This document shows, piece after piece, positions 8,034 through 16,893 of a stretch of 64,000 nt of DNA (positions are counted from its first letter, which is position 1; every line of letters begins with the position of its first letter). Location: positions 209,097 to 273,096 of the forward strand of contig JAVYSB010000002.1 of assembly GCA_038729425.1 (NCBI GenBank), read 5' to 3'. Source of the stretch: Thermoplasmataceae archaeon (GTDB lineage Archaea; Thermoplasmatota; Thermoplasmata; Thermoplasmatales; Thermoplasmataceae). The notes beneath the pieces were generated by a model that saw only the letters and a program-made list of their open reading frames with translations, ran no database searches and had not been told where the DNA came from. Made by a program: the position numbers and the translations under genes.

Positions 8034-9368
8034 TCACATAGATACTCTGCTGGAAAGCCCCTTGATTTTTCTGACCCACCAGTTTATATCACGCGTTTCA
8101 ACGTTTCTCTTCAGCTTCTTTAGCATTTCAGTTTTCTCCTGGTCACTCATTCGCAAAGCGTAGACTATTGCCTCTGCTGTACCTCCAAGATCGTTAGGAT
8201 TCACAACTATTGCATCTTTCAGATCTGCTGAGGAACCTGCGAATTTTGAAATAATAAGGACGCCATTCCTATTTGCATTCACAAATTCCTTACTCACAAG
8301 ATTGAGCCCGTCGATCAAGGGGGTTATAAGAGCAACATCAGCAGAAACGTAGTAAGATAACAGTGTCTTCTGCGTTATTCTCCGATAAATGTATATTATA
8401 GGGTACCAGTTCAATGACCCATATTCACCGTTGATTCGGCCAATTGTCATTTCAAGCTCTCTTTTCATTGCGGCATACTCCGGAACGGTTGCCCGGCTAG
8501 GCGTGACGATCATCAGGAAGACAAATTTCCCGTTGTATTCCGGATGGGTTCTCAAAAGACTCTCTATTGTCAACACCTTTTTCGTAAGCCCTTTAGTATA
8601 ATCAAGTCTGTCTATTGAGAAAATGACCTTTCTGCCGTTGAAAGAATGCCCACCTAACGGTTTAATGTCTGATGCAGAGTAATACGACGTATCTATTCCA
8701 AGAGGAATGGAGTGCACTTTGTGTCGAATGTCGCCTGAACTGCCCTCCATTGACATGTAGCTGGAGATAAAATTATCTGCATAGGTTTCACTATGAAAGG
8801 TTATAACGTCAGCCTTTCCTATGCTTCTTACAATTTCTTCCGATTTTGGGAGGGTCGCAAAGAATTCAGCTGCAACCCACGGTATATGCCAGGTGAATAT
8901 TATTGTGTTTTTTACTCCCATCTGCCTGAGAATGCCTGGGACAAGGCTGAGTTGATAATCATGTATCCAGATTGTCATGCCGTCCTTGAGGTTATTCACC
9001 ACGGCATTTGCAAATTTTTTATTTACTTCAAAGAAGAAATTGTATCCGGATGCTGAGAAATTTATCCTTTCTCTGAAGTAATGGAATAGGGGCCAGAGGG
9101 TGCCGTTTGAAAAGTCGTCATAAAATCCACTTTTCTCTGCCTTGGAGAGCATAATCCTTTCAATGGTGTAGTTCCCGACCACTTCGTGCCTGTACTGTTC
9201 GTCTAGTTTACCATCACCCCAGCAGACCCAAATTCCGCCCTCGTTCTGCATAACCCGTCTCATGGCAGTAACTACTCCGCCAATGTTGTCTCTTGTTAAA
9301 TTTCTTCCACTAATACGATCGTGGCTCAAGGGCGAGCGGCTTGTGACAATGAGATAAGCCATGTACAT
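8034..9368 (-). CDS. otsA: trehalose-6-phosphate synthase (GT20)
   Basis: A retaining GT-B glycosyltransferase that joins a glucose nucleotide to glucose-6-phosphate. Family signatures visible include IWIHDYQLSLVPG, TWHIPW, the HSIPLGID segment, FSIDRLDYTKGL and PLIDGLNLVSKEF near the C-terminus. At 444 residues it matches single-domain OtsA. It is first in the otsA-otsB operon; trehalose is a compatible solute and stress protectant in many thermoacidophiles. Confidence 0.94.
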   Translation of the reverse strand: MYMAYLIVTSRSPLSHDRISGRNLTRDNIGGVVTAMRRVMQNEGGIWVCWGDGKLDEQYRHEVVGNYTIERIMLSKAEKSGFYDDFSNGTLWPLFHYFRERINFSASGYNFFFEVNKKFANAVVNNLKDGMTIWIHDYQLSLVPGILRQMGVKNTIIFTWHIPWVAAEFFATLPKSEEIVRSIGKADVITFHSETYADNFISSYMSMEGSSGDIRHKVHSIPLGIDTSYYSASDIKPLGGHSFNGRKVIFSIDRLDYTKGLTKKVLTIESLLRTHPEYNGKFVFLMIVTPSRATVPEYAAMKRELEMTIGRINGEYGSLNWYPIIYIYRRITQKTLLSYYVSADVALITPLIDGLNLVSKEFVNANRNGVLIISKFAGSSADLKDAIVVNPNDLGGTAEAIVYALRMSDQEKTEMLKKLKRNVETRDINWWVRKIKGLSSRVSM

Positions 9369-9452
9369 ATATCAGGATATATTATTTAAGTGGTGCAGTT
9401 TTAATAAAATAAGTTTTGCTTGGCTTATCAAACTATCTCTCACATAACGAAT

Positions 9453-10589
9453 TCATTGAGATTGGGTATTTTTGTACCTTTCCTGAGTTAAATAAACGTT
9501 GGGCGGATGCTGTGAAATGATCACAGAAAGAGACAACAATAACATGGGTAGCGCGGTGTTAGGGTCTGTGCCAAAGCCCCCTAATACCCCAAAATCCTGG
9601 AATACGCACCAGATAAAAATGGATGCAAGGATCGTGAGGTATGGAGCGAATCGGAGGTTAAAAAGCCAGAATATTGCAATTGCCACAAATAATGCCACAA
9701 AAACTGAATTCCAGATTGTGAAGCTACCAGAAAACACTGATGAAAACCAGTAAAGCAAGTTCTGCAACTGAAATGGCTGAACATTGGAGGCCATTCCACC
9801 CGGTATAGGAGGGATTCCGCCATATGCCCAGAAACCGTTTGAGGGCAGGGCTTGTTCCAGCGCTGACAACGAGAAAACAATGACCATGAACAGGGAAATA
9901 ACCCTAGTTTTCGAATGTTCTTCTAGTCTCAGAAGAAGCACGAAGGATACCATGACGTATACCAAAGCTGATCCGGGAAAACCCGTAAGAAATGAAGCAC
10001 CAGGAGAGATTACTCCTCCAAACCCCTCTCCAAATACCCAGACTATAATTCCCCAGATTATGGATAAAAGAAGTATCGCATTAAGCCTGTGGCCTCCTCG
10101 GAAGATCAGCATTCCAGATCCTATTGCAATCTGGATAATTGCCGAAAATGAATCGTACAATACTGGATGAGCCATCCACGTTACTGTTATAAAGTTAAAA
10201 TATGGTCGCAGAAAAGCGGGAAACCCGTTTATGACTGGTAAAACGACATTGGAGATGAACCCGTTCGACATTTCAGGCTGAAGTTGAAGAATGCCATCTA
10301 GTACCCAAAGTGATCCAAAGCTTAATCTGAGGAAGTTCCCGACTTTTTCATTTCTAGATTCTGATAATCCTCTACCTACCCGCCAGAAGTGAAAAAGGAC
10401 TGCAAAGGAAATTGTCACACCTACGAGTGCAAATGAATAGAGCTTTACCTCATCATCTTCAGGAGTATTGAACGTTACAAAATCATTGAACATGATCAGT
10501 GAAACTGCAATTATTATTACCAGTGCTGAAACGATGATTATCGATTTATTTCTTGAAGGAATCTGAAGAATACCAGATCCAATATGCAT
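9453..10589 (-). CDS. polytopic membrane protein of unknown function
   Basis: A 378-residue protein with about nine or ten hydrophobic segments after a short positively charged N-terminus. A distinctive motif, LWVLDGILQLQPEM, follows the second or third helix; a similar LDGxLQLQP motif occurs in uncharacterised actinobacterial and thermoacidophile membrane proteins, as far as I recall. No transporter signature or catalytic motif is seen. It is on the same strand as otsA but 84 nt upstream, so joint transcription is possible but not shown. Confidence 0.75.
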   Translation of the reverse strand: MHIGSGILQIPSRNKSIIIVSALVIIIAVSLIMFNDFVTFNTPEDDEVKLYSFALVGVTISFAVLFHFWRVGRGLSESRNEKVGNFLRLSFGSLWVLDGILQLQPEMSNGFISNVVLPVINGFPAFLRPYFNFITVTWMAHPVLYDSFSAIIQIAIGSGMLIFRGGHRLNAILLLSIIWGIIVWVFGEGFGGVISPGASFLTGFPGSALVYVMVSFVLLLRLEEHSKTRVISLFMVIVFSLSALEQALPSNGFWAYGGIPPIPGGMASNVQPFQLQNLLYWFSSVFSGSFTIWNSVFVALFVAIAIFWLFNLRFAPYLTILASIFIWCVFQDFGVLGGFGTDPNTALPMLLLSLSVIISQHPPNVYLTQERYKNTQSQ

Positions 10590-10715
10590 AATCTTGCATT
10601 TGAATATAATTGATAAATCCGTTGCCTAATATTTGAGGGTAGGAAATACCATCTAGTAAGTACAAATGATTATTATTCAACCTAGAAAGGGGCAAGATCA
10701 AGGACAATGAAATAA

Positions 10716-10722
10716 TTATATA
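10716..10722 (+). promoter_or_regulatory. TATA box of the 5S rRNA gene
   Basis: TTATATA is centred 25 nt before the first base of the 5S rRNA, matching the archaeal TATA-to-start spacing. It shows that the 5S gene has its own promoter and is not processed from a longer rRNA transcript. Confidence 0.65.
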
Positions 10723-10743
10723 TGACATAGAAATAACTGGAAC

Positions 10744-10862
10744 GTGACGGCCATAACAGTGGGGTCACACCAGGTCTCATCCCGAACCCGACGGTAAAGC
10801 CCGCTGTGTTTCGTACATGTACTATGTTCCGCGAGGGCATGGGAAATACGATTCGCTGTCAC
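10744..10862 (+). rRNA. rrf: 5S ribosomal RNA
   Basis: The 119-nt sequence begins GTGACGGCC and ends CGCTGTCAC, so its ends pair to form helix I. Inside are the conserved 5S segments ACACCAGGTCTCATCCCGAA and GTAAAGCC, and a helix IV/V region with GCGAGGGCATGGGAAATAC. No 16S, 23S or tRNA gene is adjacent; the flanks are a membrane-protein gene and iorB. Confidence 0.93.
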
Positions 10863-10991
10863 ATTTTATGTTCATTTTTGAAGGTGCCGGTGTAAAGACT
10901 CAAAAACTTCTGCTGGGCTACGTTTCTGTGTTAATGATATTCCGCACTTTATCCATTAGGCTATTATTAAAGCGGCTTGTAAATATTATTT

Positions 10992-11591
10992 TTAAGCGAT
11001 ATTCCTCTGCCCCTTGATTTCTTCTATTCCCAGGTCAAGAGCCCTTGCGTTGACTTCATAAAGCCCCCCGCTAAATCTCCTTTTCAACGCAGACATTGCA
11101 TTCTCCCTGCTGAAAGGAAGTACGCCGAGCGCCAGGGCCGCCCCTAAAATGACAGTGTTGACAGATCTATAATTTCCTGCCTCTTTTGCCAGTGATACTG
11201 CATCTATCTGATGGATTACCATCCCATCTGGCGCTATTTTCAAGAGCTGTTCCATTGGAGGATATTCCTTGTCATGCATGCTTAAAGAAATCGGGGTCTT
11301 TTTTTCTGTATTCATTATAACAAGAGTTTCCCTACCTGCCCTTGAAAGGGCCCTCACGGTCTCTATAGGCTCAAATCCAATAATGATATCCGCGCCTCCT
11401 TTCGGGACTATGGAGCCATAAACATCTCCCATTCTAACATCCACGGAAACCGATCCACCTCTCTGGGCAAGTCCATGTATCTCAGACATTACGACATTTA
11501 TTCCATTCTCGGTAGCTGCCTCGGACATTAACAGGCCAGCCGTAACGACACCCTGTCCGCCAACCCCTGCTATTATCACGTTTTTTATCAT
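10992..11591 (-). CDS. iorB: indolepyruvate:ferredoxin oxidoreductase subunit beta
   Basis: The gamma-type (pyruvate/ketoisovalerate oxidoreductase) domain protein that partners IorA. The glycine-rich N-terminus IAGVGGQGVVTAG and the IHGLAQRGG segment are typical. The length is 199 residues. It follows iorA with its ATG 1 nt beyond the iorA stop region. With IorA it oxidatively decarboxylates arylpyruvates from aromatic amino acids to aryl-acetyl-CoA, reducing ferredoxin. Confidence 0.94.
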   Translation of the reverse strand: MIKNVIIAGVGGQGVVTAGLLMSEAATENGINVVMSEIHGLAQRGGSVSVDVRMGDVYGSIVPKGGADIIIGFEPIETVRALSRAGRETLVIMNTEKKTPISLSMHDKEYPPMEQLLKIAPDGMVIHQIDAVSLAKEAGNYRSVNTVILGAALALGVLPFSRENAMSALKRRFSGGLYEVNARALDLGIEEIKGQRNIA

Positions 11592-11592
11592 T

Positions 11593-13464
11593 TCACTGGA
11601 CCTCCTCTATCGCCCTGAATGGGCATACGTATGTCTCGGCACAGACTCCGCAGCCGTCACATATGTCCTGATCAATATTTATCACGCCGCCTTTGATTGA
11701 AATCGCTGGGCATGAAAAATTCTCGACACAGTTCATACAGAGCCCGCATTTCTCAGTGTTTACCTGATAGGTCTTCCAGGTTTTCTTTGCCCGCATTTCA
11801 TTATCTCTAAGGATAGCACACTCCCTTCTAGCAATAACCACTGAAACTCCCTCATTTTTTAGGGCTCCAGATACGGCAAGTAGGGTACTTTTAAGATCGT
11901 ATGGATCGACAGTTTTGATATACTTTACACCCATGCTTTGTGCAATAGCCTCTATTGACAGAGCCGGAGCAGGTTCCCCCATGCCATTGAGTTCAATCCC
12001 GGGGTGTGGTTGTTGTCCAGTCATTGCAGTTGTCCTGTTGTCAAGGACCATCAAGAGAAGATTGGATTCGTTATGAACCGCGTTCGCCAACCCAGTAAGC
12101 CCGGAATGGAAAAAGGTTGAATCTCCTATGAAGGCAATGACTTTCTGATTAGTAACCTTTGAAATTCCTCCCCCTACGCCAATGGATGAACCCATTTCAA
12201 TCATAATATCCGCTTCATCATATGGATCATATACACCGAGAGAGTAACACCCTATGTCAGACGAATAAATGGGGTCTTTTATGTTCGACATCTTCACAGC
12301 ACGCTTGACGGCATAGTAGGTTGCCCTGTGCGGGCATCCCGGGCACAGTACAGGTGGGCGGGGAGGGAGTTCTGAAATGTCAATTTCTACTGGCAGCTTC
12401 TCCGTTTCAAATTTGATGATCTTGGATAGAGATGCCGCCACAGTAACGGGATTATATTCATGGCTCATGGAGAAGAAACCATCTATCTTTCCATAAATCC
12501 GTGTATTCAAGGAATGCATTTGGGCCATCATCCTTACCTTTGTTTCAAGGAACGGATCCAGTTCTTCCACGATTATTACATCCCCATGATCGTTGAGAAA
12601 TTTGGTAATCATTGATTCTGGTAGAGGATTTGTGAAACCGAGCTTCAAGACTGAAACGTCAAGTCTATACTTTCTCACGGCATCCATAAGAACATTGTAA
12701 GCTTCACCTGAAGTAATGATGCCATATTTACCAGATCCATAGGTTTCTATCCGGTTAAGGGGAGAAGTCTCTGAGACGGACTTGAGCCTCTCCATTTTTT
12801 TTACAAGTTTTTCCTTGAAACCCATGGAATTGACTGGCAATGCCACATATCTTCCAGGTTCATTCGGGAAATATCCTTTCGTCTTGTTTTGCGGGATTTC
12901 ACCCAGTTCGACCATACCCCTCTGATGACTTACTCTTGTCGTGGTGCGGTACAAAACAGGAACCAGTTCTTTCTCTGATATTTCAAAGGCGTACTTCAGG
13001 AAGTCTTTCGCTTCCTGCGATGTTGACGGTTCTACCAATGGGATATGAGCCATTTCTGCATAGTTTCGGTTGTCCTGCTCGTTCTGGGACGAGAACATGG
13101 AAGGGTCATCGGCTGACATTATGACCATGCCAGCTCTTATCCCGGTATAGGCAATGCTCATTAGTGGATCAGCAGCCACATTCATCCCGACGTGCTTCAT
13201 GAATACGAATGACCTTAATCCGGAAATGGCTGATGAAAATGCCACCTCGGTCGCAATCTTTTCATTGATTGAGTATTGAAAATAAATTCCCGCCTCCTTT
13301 GCAATTTCATAGAGTACGTTCCCCACTTCACTAGAAGGGGTTCCGGGATAGGTAGTTGCAGTTTTGACTCCGGCTTCAATTATTCCCCGAGCTATTGCTT
13401 CGTTACCAAGAAGGAAAAGTTTTTCACTCGGCTTACCGGAGAGGAGTTGTTTAAACTTGTTCAT
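11593..13464 (-). CDS. iorA: indolepyruvate:ferredoxin oxidoreductase subunit alpha
   Basis: The catalytic TPP- and iron-sulfur-containing subunit. The N-terminal pyrimidine-binding domain contains TTYPGTPSSEVGN, the central TPP domain starts with CPGCPHRATYYAVK and has GDSTFFHSG, and the C-terminus carries two ferredoxin-type cysteine clusters (CGLCMNC...C and CDGCGVCAETYVC). The second internal ATG (13464) is chosen over the one 9 nt earlier because family proteins begin near it. The acyl-CoA synthetase genes just upstream on the same strand supply the next step of the pathway. Confidence 0.94.
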   Translation of the reverse strand: MNKFKQLLSGKPSEKLFLLGNEAIARGIIEAGVKTATTYPGTPSSEVGNVLYEIAKEAGIYFQYSINEKIATEVAFSSAISGLRSFVFMKHVGMNVAADPLMSIAYTGIRAGMVIMSADDPSMFSSQNEQDNRNYAEMAHIPLVEPSTSQEAKDFLKYAFEISEKELVPVLYRTTTRVSHQRGMVELGEIPQNKTKGYFPNEPGRYVALPVNSMGFKEKLVKKMERLKSVSETSPLNRIETYGSGKYGIITSGEAYNVLMDAVRKYRLDVSVLKLGFTNPLPESMITKFLNDHGDVIIVEELDPFLETKVRMMAQMHSLNTRIYGKIDGFFSMSHEYNPVTVAASLSKIIKFETEKLPVEIDISELPPRPPVLCPGCPHRATYYAVKRAVKMSNIKDPIYSSDIGCYSLGVYDPYDEADIMIEMGSSIGVGGGISKVTNQKVIAFIGDSTFFHSGLTGLANAVHNESNLLLMVLDNRTTAMTGQQPHPGIELNGMGEPAPALSIEAIAQSMGVKYIKTVDPYDLKSTLLAVSGALKNEGVSVVIARRECAILRDNEMRAKKTWKTYQVNTEKCGLCMNCVENFSCPAISIKGGVINIDQDICDGCGVCAETYVCPFRAIEEVQ

Positions 13465-13593
13465 GATAATCAATTTAAAATAACTTTTAACTATTTCAAA
13501 TGAGAGCCTGAATTATAGGTCGTGCTATTTCGTCTCATGCCGCATATTACTATGCCATTGGACGATCTGAATGGAATTCAACAGGGAAGAACT

Positions 13594-14259
13594 TTATGAA
13601 GTAGTTCTTCGCGTCAAGATCAGCTTAGCGTCAACTGCCGTTGCCATATCTGCATTCACAATTACAGGATTCAGGTCTAGCATTTCCAGACTCTCTCCTA
13701 TGTCTACAGACAACCTGGAGACGCTCATGAGAACATCGATAACAGAGTTCCTGTTCACCGTTATCCCTCTGAAACTCTTTTCAAATATACGAATGCTTGT
13801 TGAATCAATCATGTCTCCGGCATCCTTCCTGTCTATTGGGGTGAGCCTGAACACAACGTCATGGTAAAGTTCCGTGTAGATTCCGCCCATTCCGAGCATT
13901 ATCACGTTGCCGAAATTTATGTCCTTGACTAGTCCTATGATTATTTCCAATCCAGGAGAGGCCATTTCCTCCGCTAATATCCTTGAATTGGGAAATTTCT
14001 TCTGCATTTTACGTATTTCATCTATAAGGCGATCAATATTCTGTATGCCAGTCACGACCCCACCAACATCAGATTTGTGGAGTATTCTGGGATCTGAGAC
14101 CTTTATCACAACGGGAAATTTGAGTTTCGAGTAATCTGTTGATTCAACTGCGAGGACGGAACGGGGGGCGGGTATTCCATATTCCCGGATAAGTTTCTTT
14201 ACTGTATATTCATCCGGATCAGGACCCTTTAAAATACTGTCTAGTAGGACTGAACTCAA
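13594..14259 (-). CDS. ADP-forming acyl-CoA synthetase, beta (ATP-grasp) subunit
   Basis: A 221-residue ATP-grasp protein homologous to the beta subunit of archaeal acetyl-CoA synthetase (ADP-forming). Visible motifs include the N-terminal LIREYGIPAPRS, the lysine of FPVVIKVSDP, HKSDVGGV and the metal-binding LDLNPVIVN. The enzyme makes ATP from ADP while converting acyl-CoA to the free acid. Its ATG overlaps the alpha-subunit stop by 4 nt. Lying beside iorAB, aryl-acetyl-CoA is a likely substrate. Confidence 0.92.
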   Translation of the reverse strand: MSSVLLDSILKGPDPDEYTVKKLIREYGIPAPRSVLAVESTDYSKLKFPVVIKVSDPRILHKSDVGGVVTGIQNIDRLIDEIRKMQKKFPNSRILAEEMASPGLEIIIGLVKDINFGNVIMLGMGGIYTELYHDVVFRLTPIDRKDAGDMIDSTSIRIFEKSFRGITVNRNSVIDVLMSVSRLSVDIGESLEMLDLNPVIVNADMATAVDAKLILTRRTTS

Positions 14260-15641
14260 AGTCTGTCACCCCTGAAACGGCTGTATGCGTATAGGGCTCT
14301 CAAAGCTTTCACGCTTCTCGATACGGTAGGATACGCAGGTATCTGCCTGCGTTCGAATTCCCTGAGCAAATCTTTCGCCATTTTGAAGCCAAGAACACCG
14401 ACAATTATTGGTTTTCCGGACTTCATATGCCTCTCCACAACATCCACGACCGCCGGCCCCATTTTTGGCGTCTGGGGTAATGCATAGACAAGAACGGCGT
14501 CTACTCCGGGATCTCTGGTTACAATGCTCAGTACCCTGTCGTAATCGTCCACGCTTCCGTCAGCTGTCAAATCAATAGGATTCTCAGCAGATCCGAATGC
14601 CACAATTGTCCCCCTGACATCTGACCTTGTGTCTTCAGCAAGTTTTGCCATCTGCAATGAGGGTCTCAGGGACAGGTCCGATATTTGATCTGTAGAGATT
14701 ACACCCACACCGCCAGCCGTCGTCAGGATGGCAATCCGGTTTCCACCCATTAACTTGGAATATGCAAGCACTTTAGCATAATCCATAAGTTCTGTTTCAT
14801 CAAACGCCCTCACGCATCCAGCCTGTGCGAGCATGCCATCAAAGACTGAATCATTTGAGGCCATTGCGCCCGTGTGAAGTGAAGCTGCCTTTGCTGACTG
14901 TTCGGTTCTTCCTGCTTTTAGAACAACTATGGGTTTCAATGTGTTGATTCGCTTCACCATTTCATAAAATGATCTGCCGGAAGACACGCTTTCCATGTAT
15001 ATGGCTATGCTTCTGGTATTACTGTCAGAGAGGAAGTGTTCAAGAAAGTCACTTTCCGTGAGGTCAATACGGTTTCCGAGATTTATGAATGCCGATATCC
15101 CAAGGCCATATTCGGAGATCGTATCCATGGTCAGAAGTCCAAGAGCCCCACTCTGCGATATAAATCCTACATTTCCCGGGCCAGGAAATGCAACGCGGTC
15201 CGAAGACGTCAGAGTTGTATTGACTCTTGAATAGGGCAGGTAGATGCCGACGGTATTTGGCCCTATAACTCTGGTCTCGGAAGCTTTCAACATACCGGAA
15301 ATTCTTTCTGATAGTTCTTTACCTTCTTCTCCAGTTTCGGCGAAGCCTCCACTGATAATTATTACGAAACTCACTCGTGATCTTATGCATTCTTCAACCG
15401 TGCCAGGCACAAGGCGAGCAGGAAGGATGATTACTGCAACCGTTACCGGCTTTTTAATTTCAGTAAGAGACTTATAACATTGCAGTCCAAGTATTTCTGA
15501 TGAGGAAGGATTCACCGGGTATATTTTACCTGAAAATCCTGTAGTTACGAGGTTTTTGAGAATAACATGGCCTATCTTGGTTTCGTCCTTAGAAGCACCT
15601 ATAACGGCGATAGACTCTGGGGTGAATAAGTCTTCAAGCAT
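14256..15641 (-). CDS. ADP-forming acyl-CoA synthetase, alpha subunit
   Basis: The CoA-binding and ligase subunit (461 residues). The N-terminal CoA-binding Rossmann domain starts FTPESIAVIGAS; the phospho-carrying histidine is His256 in SLHTGAMA; the succinyl-CoA-ligase-like domain follows with ILTTAGGVGV. In the reaction the acyl group is exchanged for phosphate, moved to this histidine, then to ADP on the beta subunit. Alpha and beta are separate genes here, as in Pyrococcus, rather than fused. It is the first gene of the alpha-beta pair, upstream of iorA and iorB. Confidence 0.93.
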   Translation of the reverse strand: MLEDLFTPESIAVIGASKDETKIGHVILKNLVTTGFSGKIYPVNPSSSEILGLQCYKSLTEIKKPVTVAVIILPARLVPGTVEECIRSRVSFVIIISGGFAETGEEGKELSERISGMLKASETRVIGPNTVGIYLPYSRVNTTLTSSDRVAFPGPGNVGFISQSGALGLLTMDTISEYGLGISAFINLGNRIDLTESDFLEHFLSDSNTRSIAIYMESVSSGRSFYEMVKRINTLKPIVVLKAGRTEQSAKAASLHTGAMASNDSVFDGMLAQAGCVRAFDETELMDYAKVLAYSKLMGGNRIAILTTAGGVGVISTDQISDLSLRPSLQMAKLAEDTRSDVRGTIVAFGSAENPIDLTADGSVDDYDRVLSIVTRDPGVDAVLVYALPQTPKMGPAVVDVVERHMKSGKPIIVGVLGFKMAKDLLREFERRQIPAYPTVSRSVKALRALYAYSRFRGDRL

Positions 15642-15716
15642 TAACGGGGATTGGTAATTTTCTTATAATTTTTTACTGGGATGAGTGGAAAAATGTGGAG
15701 GGTGATTGGCGTGGCT

Positions 15717-16733
15717 TCATCTCATGAACAGGTCATTTGCCATCATGCTTCTCATTCTTGAAAGCTCCGACGGGCGGAAAATGCCATATTCGGTTATGAA
15801 TCCGGAAACGTACTCATTTGGGGTAACGTCAAAAGCCGGATTTCTTGCCATGCTCCCGGAGGGTCCGATGCGGGTATCACCAACAAGAAGCACTTCTTCC
15901 TGGCCTCTCTCTTCTATGGGAATGTCATCCCCCGTCTCGATTGAGAAATCAAAGGTGCTGCCGGGAGCAGCCACGTAGAACGGGATTCCGTTAGCCTTGG
16001 CAACCACTGCTTTTTCGTACGTTCCAATCTTGTTGGCAAAGTCTCCGTTTCTGGCTATCCTATCAGCCCCAACTATCACAATGTCAACTTCGCCTTTCTT
16101 CATGAAATATCCGGCAGCGTTGTCCGCAATGATCGCGTGGTCTATGCCTTCCTGCTGAAGCTCCCACGCCGTGAGCTTGGCGCCCTGAAGCCTTGGCCGG
16201 GTTTCGTCCACAAATACGAACGGCTTTTTTCCCTGCCTGGCTGCAATCCTGATGGGGGCAAGTGCAGTGCCCCAATCAACAACCGCGAGTGCTCCAGCAT
16301 TGCAGTGAGTGAGGATTCTACCATCCTGCCTTATAAGATTGTTTCCAAATTCACCTATCCTCTTGCTTCTACCGGAGATTTCGTTTGAATATCTCCTGGC
16401 TGAGCTCAGATCGAAATTATTTTCTTTCATGTATTTTATTGCCTTAAAAAGGTCAAACGCCGTGGGTCTTGTCTTTGAGATCTTGTCCACTGCGGAGTCC
16501 ATGTTTTCTTCATTGTGTTTTGCCATAGCCAAACCAAACGCGGCAGTTACACCTATCGCGGGAGCACCGCGAACAAGCATATCTTTTATGGCATGGACGA
16601 TGTCGTCAGTGTTCTTGGCGTCGAAAATTTCAATCTTTTCCGGGAGTTTTCTCTGATCTACAAGCCTTACTGTATCATTTTCATACCATACAGCAAACAG
16701 GTTCTTTTCCTCTCCGTCGACAATAACCTTCAT
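15717..16733 (-). CDS. mtnA: S-methyl-5-thioribose-1-phosphate isomerase
   Basis: An aldose-ketose isomerase of the methionine salvage pathway, in the eIF2B-like family. It shows RGAPAIGVTAAFGLA, the catalytic cysteine in THCNAGALA, VDETRPRLQGA and the aspartate in GADRIARNGD. The ATG at 16733 gives 338 residues and fits family N-termini (MKVIVDGEEK); upstream in-frame codons are not family-like. A ribose-1,5-bisphosphate isomerase is a related alternative, but the motif set favours MtnA. It is divergent from trpS. Confidence 0.9.
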   Translation of the reverse strand: MKVIVDGEEKNLFAVWYENDTVRLVDQRKLPEKIEIFDAKNTDDIVHAIKDMLVRGAPAIGVTAAFGLAMAKHNEENMDSAVDKISKTRPTAFDLFKAIKYMKENNFDLSSARRYSNEISGRSKRIGEFGNNLIRQDGRILTHCNAGALAVVDWGTALAPIRIAARQGKKPFVFVDETRPRLQGAKLTAWELQQEGIDHAIIADNAAGYFMKKGEVDIVIVGADRIARNGDFANKIGTYEKAVVAKANGIPFYVAAPGSTFDFSIETGDDIPIEERGQEEVLLVGDTRIGPSGSMARNPAFDVTPNEYVSGFITEYGIFRPSELSRMRSMMANDLFMR

Positions 16734-16859
16734 TATACTACCTATTGCCAGATTTCTCAATGTCGAATTAATCTTATGCTTATCCCTCAATGCTTGCTTG
16801 TTTTCAATCTCAAAGATTCATAGGACAGGTTGTATGAGCACATTCAGATCGGAATGCAA

Positions 16860-16868
16860 TTTAATATA
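16860..16868 (+). promoter_or_regulatory. TATA box of trpS
   Basis: TTTAATATA is centred about 30 nt upstream of ATG 16894, so the transcript should begin only a few bases before that ATG. Confidence 0.5.
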
Positions 16869-16893
16869 ACGTCTGCTATCATGTTTGGAGCAG

